DNA of 18,663 bases from PALSA-1004 sp046596405 (GTDB lineage: Bacteria; Pseudomonadota; Gammaproteobacteria; Burkholderiales; SG8-41), in contig JBKJMN010000389.1 in the NCBI GenBank assembly GCA_046596405.1, positions 1 to 18,663 of the forward strand. Reading direction: 5' to 3'. Shown here one piece after another: positions 7,423 to 13,223 of the stretch. Position 1 is the first letter of the stretch, and every line of letters starts with the position of its first letter. Both the position numbers and the translations under genes were made by a program. The notes under the pieces were generated by a model that did not search any database, was not told the origin of the DNA, and saw only the letters and a program-made list of their open reading frames with translations.

Positions 7423-8160
7423 ATGGCAATGGAAAAAATCCGCGTGTCCAAACTGATGTCCGAGCAGGGTCTATGCTCGCGCCGCGAAGCCGATAATTAT
7501 ATCGAGCGCGGGTGGGTGCTCGTCGACGGCGTGGCGGTAACGGAACTCGGCACGCGCATCTATCCGAACCAACGCATCACGCTGGCGCAAGCCGCGCAAT
7601 CGCACCAGAGCTCGAGCGTAACCATCCTGCTGAACAAGCCGATCGGTTTTGTGTCCGGCCAGGCCGAGGAAGGCTACCGGCCCGCGATCACGCTGATCAG
7701 CGCGCAATCTCATTTCAAGGGTGACCGCTCGCCGCAGCGCTTCAGCCCCGCGCACCTCAAAGGTCTCGCGCCGGCCGGCCGACTCGACATCGATTCGACG
7801 GGATTGCTGGTTTTAACCCAGGACGGTCGCATTGCGAAGCAGTTGATCGGCGAAAACTCGGGGATCGAGAAAGAATATCTGGTGCGGGTCGAAGGCAATC
7901 TGCCCGCCGCCGGGTTGGCCCAATTGAATTTCGGCTTGAGCCTGGACGGCGCGCCGCTCAAACGCGCCGAGGTTAAATGGCAAAACGACGACCAATTGCG
8001 GTTCGTCCTGCGCGAAGGCAAAAAGCGCCAGATCCGGCGCATGTGTGAACTGGTCGGGCTTAAAGTCACCGGCTTGAAACGCGTGCGCATCGGCAAAGTA
8101 CTGCTCGGCGATTTACCGCAAGGGCATTGGCGTTACCTGCGCGGCGACGAACGTTTTTGA
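7423..8160 (+). CDS. RsuA/RluF-family rRNA pseudouridine synthase
   Basis: A 245-residue enzyme isomerising uridine to pseudouridine in rRNA. An S4 RNA-binding domain comes first (about 4-60: VSKLMSEQGLCSRREADNYI, with WVLVDG). The catalytic domain follows with LLNKPIGFVSG, then GRLDIDSTGLL, where Asp122 is the catalytic aspartate, and a late EGKKRQIRRMCE motif. The organisation resembles RluF (23S U2604 in E. coli), but RluB or RsuA specificity cannot be excluded by eye. I chose ATG 7423 because it precedes the S4 domain closely; ATG 7429 is equally possible. A GTG at 7393 would overlap the upstream gene and add an unconserved-looking extension. The gene ends about 76 bp before the convergent tRNA operon, without a clear terminator. 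Confidence 0.9.
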   Translation: MAMEKIRVSKLMSEQGLCSRREADNYIERGWVLVDGVAVTELGTRIYPNQRITLAQAAQSHQSSSVTILLNKPIGFVSGQAEEGYRPAITLISAQSHFKGDRSPQRFSPAHLKGLAPAGRLDIDSTGLLVLTQDGRIAKQLIGENSGIEKEYLVRVEGNLPAAGLAQLNFGLSLDGAPLKRAEVKWQNDDQLRFVLREGKKRQIRRMCELVGLKVTGLKRVRIGKVLLGDLPQGHWRYLRGDERF

Positions 8161-8236
8161 GCGCGGCCCCCGGCAGGGGACAAGGGGCCACACGGCGCGT
8201 TAAACGGGCCGCTGCGCTGCTGCGCGCTTAAAAGGA

Positions 8237-8313
8237 TGGGGTGGCCTACGGGGCTTGAACCCGTGACCCTTGGAATCACAATCCAATGCTCTACCAGCTG
8301 AGCTAAGGCCACC
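8237..8313 (-). tRNA. tRNA-His (GTG anticodon)
   Basis: The minus strand folds as a 77-nt tRNA including an encoded 3' CCA (8239-8237). The anticodon stem TTGGA/TCCAA encloses the loop TTGTGAT, giving anticodon GTG (His). It has the extra 5' G(-1) facing C73, the identity element of tRNA-His. The D-arm AGCTCAGCTGGTAGAGC and T-loop GTTCAAG are normal. It is third in the Pro-Arg-His operon, 29 nt after tRNA-Arg. No U-run terminator follows it. Confidence 0.97.
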
Positions 8314-8342
8314 ATCGAAAAACTTTGCGGCACGGCGGTAAT

Positions 8343-8419
8343 TGGTGCGCCCGGCGGGACTCGAACCCACAACCCCCGGCTTAGAAGGCCGGTGCTCTAT
8401 CCGATTGAGCTACGGGCAC
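8343..8419 (-). tRNA. tRNA-Arg (TCT anticodon)
   Basis: This 77-nt tRNA has the acceptor stem GTGCCCG/CGGGCGC (with one T-G pair), discriminator A73 and an encoded CCA. The anticodon stem CCGGC/GCCGG encloses CTTCTAA, giving TCT, which reads the AGA and AGG Arg codons. It is the middle gene of the operon, 19 nt downstream of tRNA-Pro. Confidence 0.97.
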
Positions 8420-8438
8420 TCCCGCGGATACTCAAATG

Positions 8439-8515
8439 TGGTCGGGGTGGAGAGATTTGAACTCCCGACATCCTGGTCCCAAACCAGGCGCGCTACCAGG
8501 CTACGCTACACCCCG
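8439..8515 (-). tRNA. tRNA-Pro (TGG anticodon)
   Basis: This 77-nt tRNA has the acceptor stem CGGGGTG/CACCCCG, discriminator A and an encoded CCA. The anticodon stem CCTGG/CCAGG encloses TTTGGGA, giving TGG, the wobble Pro tRNA. The 5' C1-G72 pair is typical of bacterial tRNA-Pro. It is the first gene of the operon; transcription from the promoter at 8583-8612 reaches it after a leader of about 60 nt. Confidence 0.97.
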
Positions 8516-8582
8516 AATAAGCCGTTTTAGTGCAGGTTCCCACCGGCGCCGAACCGATGTTACGCCAGAACTAAAGGCGCGT

Positions 8583-8612
8583 AATATACCCCTAGCGCCC
8601 GCCGGGGGTCAA
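8583..8612 (-). promoter_or_regulatory. Promoter of the Pro-Arg-His tRNA operon
   Basis: On the minus strand TTGACC (8612-8607) and TATATT (8588-8583) are separated by 18 bp. The -10 is followed by a GC-rich stretch (ACGCGCC), a discriminator of the kind found at stringently controlled stable-RNA promoters. Its -35 end is only 36 bp from the -35 of the divergent dksA promoter. Confidence 0.75.
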
Positions 8613-8648
8613 TGCAAACCGGCCGGGCAGCGCGCCACACCGAAAGAC

Positions 8649-8677
8649 TTGCTGGGCGAGGATATTTCTGCTATAAA
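8649..8677 (+). promoter_or_regulatory. Promoter of dksA
   Basis: TTGCTG (8649-8654) and TATAAA (8672-8677) are 17 bp apart. Transcription would start near 8684, giving a leader of about 26 nt before ATG 8710. It diverges from the tRNA operon promoter. Confidence 0.7.
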
Positions 8678-8709
8678 ACGCACCATTTTTGAAGAATCGG
8701 AAGAGCCTC

Positions 8710-9132
8710 ATGGCAGCAGAATTGCAGAAGCCGCACCAGCCCTACAAGCCGAAAGCGCGCGAGGAGTATATGAATTCCAAGCAGCTCGCGCATTTCAAAA
8801 ACATGCTCGTGGAAATGAAGCTCGGACTGTCGCAGGACATCGACCGCACCGTCCATACGATGCAGGACGAGGCGACGATATTCGCGGATCCGAACGACCG
8901 CGCCAGTCAGGAATCCGACATGTCGCTCGAATTGAGGAACCGTGACCGCGAGCGCAAGTTGATCAAGAAAATCGACGAGACGATCGTCAAAATCGACGCC
9001 GCCGAATATGGTTATTGCGACAGCTGCGGCGTTGAAATCGGCTTGAAGCGCCTCGAAGCACGCCCGACCGCGACGCTGTGCATCGATTGCAAGACGCTCG
9101 ACGAACTCAGAGAGAAGCAAGTAGCGAAGTAA
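8710..9132 (+). CDS. dksA: RNA polymerase-binding transcription factor DksA
   Basis: A 140-residue protein that enters the RNA polymerase secondary channel and, with ppGpp, represses stable-RNA promoters and activates amino-acid promoters. The coiled-coil region spans about residues 21-95. Its tip carries the functional DxxDxA motif as DPNDRA (Asp60, Asp63, Ala65). Four Cys (103, 106, 124, 127) form the canonical zinc finger, and RLEARPTATLCIDC is diagnostic. This is the zinc-type, full-activity form, not a Cys-less paralogue. ATG 8710 is preferred to an in-frame TTG at 8689, because GGAAGAG lies 4-10 nt before it and the dksA promoter start falls so close to 8689. A bidirectional terminator follows. 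Confidence 0.97.
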   Translation: MAAELQKPHQPYKPKAREEYMNSKQLAHFKNMLVEMKLGLSQDIDRTVHTMQDEATIFADPNDRASQESDMSLELRNRDRERKLIKKIDETIVKIDAAEYGYCDSCGVEIGLKRLEARPTATLCIDCKTLDELREKQVAK

Positions 9133-9151
9133 TCCAGGCCCCGGCGGCAAT

Positions 9152-9182
9152 AAAAAAGGGCAGCCAAGGCTGCCCTTTTTTT
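9152..9182. terminator. Bidirectional intrinsic terminator between dksA and pnp
   Basis: The 8-bp inverted repeat GGGCAGCC / GGCTGCCC (9158-9165 and 9168-9175) is flanked by six A on the left (9152-9157) and seven T on the right (9176-9182). It therefore works for dksA on the plus strand and for pnp on the minus strand. The functional loop is probably CAAG. Confidence 0.92.
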
Positions 9183-9207
9183 GTTCTGACGTTCGTTCTG
9201 ACGCTTT

Positions 9208-11319
9208 TTACTGCACGGTCTGCGGCTGCTGCGTTTCGGCGGCAGCGGCTTTCATGCTCAGCCGCAGGCGGCCCTTCTCGTCTGCCTCGATCACTTTGAC
9301 GCGAACCAACTGGCCTTCTTTCAAATGGTCGGCAACTGCGTTGACGCGCTCGTTGGCGATCTGCGAGATGTGCAGCAATCCATCTTTGCCCGGCAATACG
9401 CTGACGATCGCACCGAAGTCCAGCAGCTTCAGAACCGTGCCGTCGTATACGCGGCCAACTTCGACGTCGGCAGTGATTTCTTCTATGCGCCTGCGCGCCA
9501 GCTCGCCGCCTTCGGACGAAACGCAGGCTATCGTCACCGTGCCATCGTCCGATATATCGATTGATGTCCCGGTTTCCTCGGTCAGCGCACGTATCACCGC
9601 GCCGCCCTTGCCAATCACGTCGCGAATCTTCTCCGGCTTGATCTTGATCGTGATCATGCGTGGTGCATACGCGGACAGTTCGGTGCGCGGGGTTTCGAGC
9701 GCGGTTTTCATTTTGCCCAGGATATGGATGCGGCCTTCACGCGCCTGTACCAGTGCGGCATGCATGATTTCTTTCGTGATGCCAGTGATCTTGATGTCCA
9801 TCTGCAAGGCGGTAATGCCCTTTTCGGTGCCCGCCACTTTGAAATCCATGTCGCCCAGATGATCTTCGTCACCGAGGATGTCCGACAGCACGGCGAATCG
9901 ATTGCCTTCCTTGATCAGGCCCATCGCGATACCCGCGACGTGCGCCTTGAGGGGAACGCCCGCGTCCATCAAAGCGAGGCAGCCCCCGCACACCGACGCC
10001 ATCGAGCTGGAGCCGTTGGACTCCGTGATCTCGGACACCACGCGCATCGAATAGCCGAACTCCTCGGCGCTCGGCAGCACCGCCAGCAACGCGCGCTTGG
10101 CTAGCCGGCCATGGCCGATTTCGCGGCGTTTGGGCGAGCCGACGCGGCCGGTCTCGCCGGTCGCATAGGGAGGCATGTTGTAATGAAGCATGAAGCGGTC
10201 GGTGTATTCACCCATCAGCGCGTCTATGCGCTGCTCGTCACGCGAAGTGCCCAGCGTCGCCACTACCAGCGCCTGCGTCTCGCCGCGCGTAAACAACGCG
10301 GAACCATGCGCGCGCGGCAGCACGCTGTTGCGGATCGAAATGGGGCGTATCGTACGCGTGTCGCGGCCGTCGATGCGCGGTTCGCCGTTCAAAATCTGGC
10401 CGCGCACGATTTTCGATTCCAGCGCGAAGCAGATCTCCTTGACCGCATTGCCGTCGGGGCCGCCTTCCTTGCCCACGCCGACTTCATCGAAAACGCGCCG
10501 CCAGATGTTGTCGATCGCTTCCGAACGGGCCTGCTTTTGCTTGACCTGGAACGCCGCATTCAGATCGCTTTCCGCGAGCTGCGCAACGCGCGCTGCGAGT
10601 GATTCGTCTTTGGCGGGCGGCGCCCAATCCCATACCGGGTTGTTCACTTCGTCGGCCATTTGATTGATCGCTTCGATGACCGCCTGCATCTGCTCGTGGC
10701 CGAACATCACGGCGCCGAGCATCACGTCTTCGGACAGTTCGTTCGCTTCCGATTCGACCATGAGCACCGCGGGCAGCGTGCCGGCGACAACCAGGTTGAG
10801 CTGGCTAGTCTTGAGTTCGGTGGCCGTCGGGTTAAGCACGTACTGGCCGTCTGCATAGCCGACGCGCGCGGCGCCGATCGGGCCGTTGAAAGGAATGCCG
10901 GATACGGCGAGCGCCGCGGAGGTGCCGATCATCGCCGGGATGTCGGAATCGATCTCGTTGTTAGACGACATCACGGTCGCGACGACTTGCACTTCATTGT
11001 AGTAGCCATCGGGAAACAACGGCCGGATCGGCCGGTCGATCAGGCGCGAAGTCAGAATCTCCTTCTCGGAAGGACGGCCTTCGCGCTTGAAAAAGCCGCC
11101 TGGAATTTTTCCGGCGGCATAAGTGCGTTCCTGGTAATCAACTGTCAGCGGCAGAAAATCCTTGCCTTCGGCGGCGGATTTGCGGCCGACCACGGTTACC
11201 AGCACTACGGTGTCTTCCAGCGTCACCACAACGGCACCACTGGCCTGGCGCGCGATTTCACCGGTTTCTAGCGTCAGCTTATGACGCCCCCACATGATGG
11301 TTTTCTTGATTGCGCTCAC
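9208..11319 (-). CDS. pnp: Polynucleotide phosphorylase
   Basis: This 703-residue 3'-5' exoribonuclease uses phosphate to degrade RNA, forms a trimeric ring, and in many proteobacteria joins the RNase E degradosome. It has two RNase PH domains (about 1-210 and 310-540) joined by an alpha-helical segment, with the active-site region ILGDEDHLGDMDFKVAGT in the second. A KH domain follows (GKGGAVI motif) and then a C-terminal S1 domain (VYDGTVLKLLDFGAIV). The start is a GTG at 11319, supported by AAAGGA about 8 nt before it and by the usual N-terminus. It is the last gene of the operon. The spacer from rpsO holds four stem-loops, which suggests leader-based control as known for E. coli pnp. Confidence 0.98.
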   Translation of the reverse strand: MSAIKKTIMWGRHKLTLETGEIARQASGAVVVTLEDTVVLVTVVGRKSAAEGKDFLPLTVDYQERTYAAGKIPGGFFKREGRPSEKEILTSRLIDRPIRPLFPDGYYNEVQVVATVMSSNNEIDSDIPAMIGTSAALAVSGIPFNGPIGAARVGYADGQYVLNPTATELKTSQLNLVVAGTLPAVLMVESEANELSEDVMLGAVMFGHEQMQAVIEAINQMADEVNNPVWDWAPPAKDESLAARVAQLAESDLNAAFQVKQKQARSEAIDNIWRRVFDEVGVGKEGGPDGNAVKEICFALESKIVRGQILNGEPRIDGRDTRTIRPISIRNSVLPRAHGSALFTRGETQALVVATLGTSRDEQRIDALMGEYTDRFMLHYNMPPYATGETGRVGSPKRREIGHGRLAKRALLAVLPSAEEFGYSMRVVSEITESNGSSSMASVCGGCLALMDAGVPLKAHVAGIAMGLIKEGNRFAVLSDILGDEDHLGDMDFKVAGTEKGITALQMDIKITGITKEIMHAALVQAREGRIHILGKMKTALETPRTELSAYAPRMITIKIKPEKIRDVIGKGGAVIRALTEETGTSIDISDDGTVTIACVSSEGGELARRRIEEITADVEVGRVYDGTVLKLLDFGAIVSVLPGKDGLLHISQIANERVNAVADHLKEGQLVRVKVIEADEKGRLRLSMKAAAAETQQPQTVQ

Positions 11320-11347
11320 TGTCGTATCCTTTTATGCCACGGTTTGA

Positions 11348-11384
11348 CCGCGCGATGCTGCGCGGACTGGAGTATCAAAATACT
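11348..11384 (-). promoter_or_regulatory. Tandem hairpins in the pnp leader
   Basis: On the minus strand AGTAT-TTTG-ATACT (11384-11371) and CCGCGC-AGCATC-GCGCGG (11365-11348) are two perfect stem-loops just before the pnp ribosome-binding site. In E. coli a long leader stem of pnp is cut by RNase III, and PNPase then removes its own message. These shorter stems are candidates for a comparable control element; the link is inferred from position only. Confidence 0.45.
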
Positions 11385-11388
11385 GGGG

Positions 11389-11432
11389 TTAAAACAAACA
11401 TGGCCGTCCTGGACGCAATGCCGGGCCGGCCA
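11389..11432 (-). terminator. Imperfect terminator-like hairpin between rpsO and pnp
   Basis: On the minus strand TGGCCG (11432-11427) pairs with CGGCCA (11406-11401) around a partly paired 20-nt loop. It is followed by the T-rich TGTTTGTTTTAA. It could be a partial terminator or attenuator after rpsO, matching the position of the E. coli t1 terminator. The large loop and interrupted T tract make it weak. A 6-bp hairpin, CCACCG/CGGTGG (11454-11471), sits just after the rpsO stop. Confidence 0.4.
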
Positions 11433-11473
11433 CTCATGCAACGGCAATCTCTACCACCGATACCACGGTGGAA

Positions 11474-11743
11474 TCACTTGCGCAGACCGAGGCGATCGAT
11501 CAGGGTGCGATACTTTTCAGCGCTCGAACGTTTCAGATAGTCGAGCAACTTGCGCCGCTGGCTCACCATGCGCAACAGACCGCGGCGTGAATGGTGATCC
11601 TTGACGTGAATCTTGAAATGCTCGGTCAATTCGGTGATCCGAGCCGACAGCAATGCAACTTGGACTTCCGGCGAACCGGTATCGGATTGCTTGCGCTGGT
11701 AATCTTTGACGATCTGGGCTTTTTGCGGGCCGCTGGTTGGCAT
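11474..11743 (-). CDS. rpsO: 30S ribosomal protein S15
   Basis: This 89-residue primary-binding protein of the 30S platform contacts 16S helices 20-22. Conserved blocks are present: DTGSPEVQVALL (21-32), HVKDHHSRRGLLRMVSQRRKLLDYL (about 46-70) and the terminal RLGLRK. I chose ATG 11743 because it gives exactly the family length and has GTGGAG about 7 nt upstream; an in-frame TTG at 11761 would add six unneeded residues. A promoter lies between truB and this gene, so it can be made separately from the upstream operon. The downstream spacer before pnp is rich in hairpins. Confidence 0.98.
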   Translation of the reverse strand: MPTSGPQKAQIVKDYQRKQSDTGSPEVQVALLSARITELTEHFKIHVKDHHSRRGLLRMVSQRRKLLDYLKRSSAEKYRTLIDRLGLRK

Positions 11744-11769
11744 TCTGGTCTCCACTTGCAAAGTCGGCT

Positions 11770-11799
11770 ATTTTAACCCGTAACTAGCGGCTTTCTCAA
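11770..11799 (-). promoter_or_regulatory. Internal promoter of rpsO
   Basis: On the minus strand TTGAGA (11799-11794) and TAAAAT (11775-11770) are 18 bp apart. The -35 overlaps the truB stop codon. Transcription would start near 11763, about 20 nt before the rpsO ATG. E. coli also has an rpsO promoter in this position. Confidence 0.65.
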
Positions 11800-12770
11800 G
11801 CAATTTTAGGACTCGGAAGCTGAGGTGCGGACGCCGGCACGGCGCCGCACCCGGTCGCCGCGAGCAGACGTTTCGGCAGCAGGCGACCCCCGCTTTGCAG
11901 TTCCGCCAGGCCGAGAAAGCCCCGATTCGCGTCGTAAACCCGCACAGTGCCCACAATTCCTGCGCCGGAATCAGTTAGCACGGCCTGGCCTTGCAAAATT
12001 AGAGCCGCGGCGCCAGGGGAGAGAGTTATCGCAGACAGTCGCGCAACCAGACTTTCGATTGGCAACAAGAGATTAATTCGCACGGCGTCGGGCGCCTGTT
12101 CGAGCGCCTCGAGTGTCACCGCCCTTGACAAGTCGAAGTCGCCCACGCAGGTGCGACGCAGGCCTGCGAGCGTCGCGCCACAGCCGAGGGCAGCGCCTAT
12201 ATCCTCAGCCAACACCCTAATGTATGTTCCCTTGGTGCAACTGACATCGATTCTCACCCGGTCGGCGGCAAAATCCAGCAGCACGATCTTATGAATCGTG
12301 ATGTTGCGCGGCACGCGCTCGACGGTGAGTCCCGCGCGCGCGTATTCGTATAGCGGCTTGCCGTCGCGCTTGAGTGCGCTGTACATAGGCGGCGTCTGCT
12401 CCGAAGCGCCCGTGAATGTCGCCAAAACCGCAAGCAACCGGTCGCGCGCGACATCGACCGCGCGGCGCGCCGTTACCTCACCCTCGCGATCTCCAGTGGT
12501 CGTCGTCACACCGAGCAAAACTTCTGCCTCGTAGCTCTTGTCCGCACTGAAGGTATCGGTGGAGAATTTAGTCGCCTCACCGAGGCACACCGGCAACAGG
12601 CCGCTCGCCATCGGATCGAGAGTGCCGACATGGCCGGCCTTCTGCGCCGCGAACGCGCGTTTGACGCGCTGGAGTGCGGCGTTTGAGGTGATGCCGGTCG
12701 GCTTGTCGAGCAGCAGGACGCCGTCGACCGCGCGGCGAGCGGTTGCCTGCCGTTTCAACACGAGCGGCAC
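11796..12770 (-). CDS. truB: tRNA pseudouridine-55 synthase TruB
   Basis: This 324-residue enzyme makes pseudouridine at U55 in the T-loop of nearly all tRNAs and also acts as a tRNA-folding chaperone. The motif GHVGTLDPMASGLLP (47-60) holds the catalytic Asp52. DGVLLLDKPTGITSN (16-30) and the later CTKGTYIRVLAEDIG region are typical, and a PUA-like C-terminal domain follows. It starts with GTG at 12770, 6 nt after the rbfA stop, without a strong ribosome-binding site, so translation is probably coupled to rbfA. The extreme C-terminus, about 20 residues rich in Ala and Pro, looks unconserved. The length is slightly above the E. coli protein (314). Confidence 0.97.
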   Translation of the reverse strand: MPLVLKRQATARRAVDGVLLLDKPTGITSNAALQRVKRAFAAQKAGHVGTLDPMASGLLPVCLGEATKFSTDTFSADKSYEAEVLLGVTTTTGDREGEVTARRAVDVARDRLLAVLATFTGASEQTPPMYSALKRDGKPLYEYARAGLTVERVPRNITIHKIVLLDFAADRVRIDVSCTKGTYIRVLAEDIGAALGCGATLAGLRRTCVGDFDLSRAVTLEALEQAPDAVRINLLLPIESLVARLSAITLSPGAAALILQGQAVLTDSGAGIVGTVRVYDANRGFLGLAELQSGGRLLPKRLLAATGCGAVPASAPQLPSPKIA

Positions 12771-12776
12771 GCCGGC

Positions 12777-13157
12777 TTAAGCGCGCGTTTTTTTCTTGGC
12801 ACTGCTGTCGCCACTGACCGCGGCGTCTATCAGTTGCGATAAGCGCACGCCGCGCTCGACCGACTCATCGTAGATGAAATGCAATTGAGGAATGCTGCGG
12901 AGCTTGATTCGGCGGCCAAGTTCATGACGCAGGAAGCCGGCGGCGCGATTGAGGCCCTCGGTCGCCGCTTCGATCTGGGCCGCATCGCCCAGCAGCGTGA
13001 AAAATATTTTTGCATGTGCATAGTCCGAGGTCACTTCGACGTCAGTCAAGGTCACCATTCCGATGCGCGGATCTTTGACCTCGAGCCGCAGCAATTCGGC
13101 CAGATCGCGCTGGATCTGCTCGGCTACGCGCAACGTTCGTGAAAAATCTTTTGGCAT
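12777..13157 (-). CDS. rbfA: Ribosome-binding factor A
   Basis: This 126-residue type II KH-like protein binds immature 30S subunits near the 16S 5' helix, helps late maturation and is needed for cold adaptation. It has the typical start RTLRVAEQIQRDLAELL (7-23), VKDPRIGMVTLTDVEVT (27-43), DYAHAKIFFTLLG and, near the end, LHFIYDES. The C-terminal tail is basic (AKKKTRA), as is common. ATG 13157 is the only sensible start. It lies 66 nt after infB, a spacer with no terminator, and 6 nt before truB. Confidence 0.97.
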   Translation of the reverse strand: MPKDFSRTLRVAEQIQRDLAELLRLEVKDPRIGMVTLTDVEVTSDYAHAKIFFTLLGDAAQIEAATEGLNRAAGFLRHELGRRIKLRSIPQLHFIYDESVERGVRLSQLIDAAVSGDSSAKKKTRA

Positions 13158-13223
13158 TGCGAAAATCCGGATTGCAGACGCTGGAGTGGCGTGCTCGGGA
13201 GAGCAACTTCCCCAGCGGCGCCG

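Noticed and set aside
8165..8189. GGCCCC/GGGGCC hairpin after the pseudouridine synthase
   Set aside because: No T run follows on either strand, so I do not call it an intrinsic terminator for the gene or for the convergent tRNA operon.
9184..9203. Direct repeat TTCTGACG-ttcg-TTCTGACG after the dksA terminator
   Set aside because: It has only two short copies with no conserved context or known site; it is probably chance.
12430..12750. Similar DNA encoding ARRAVD twice within truB
   Set aside because: The match is too short, and one copy lies in the conserved TruB N-terminus; it looks like a coincidence of GC-rich Arg/Ala codons.
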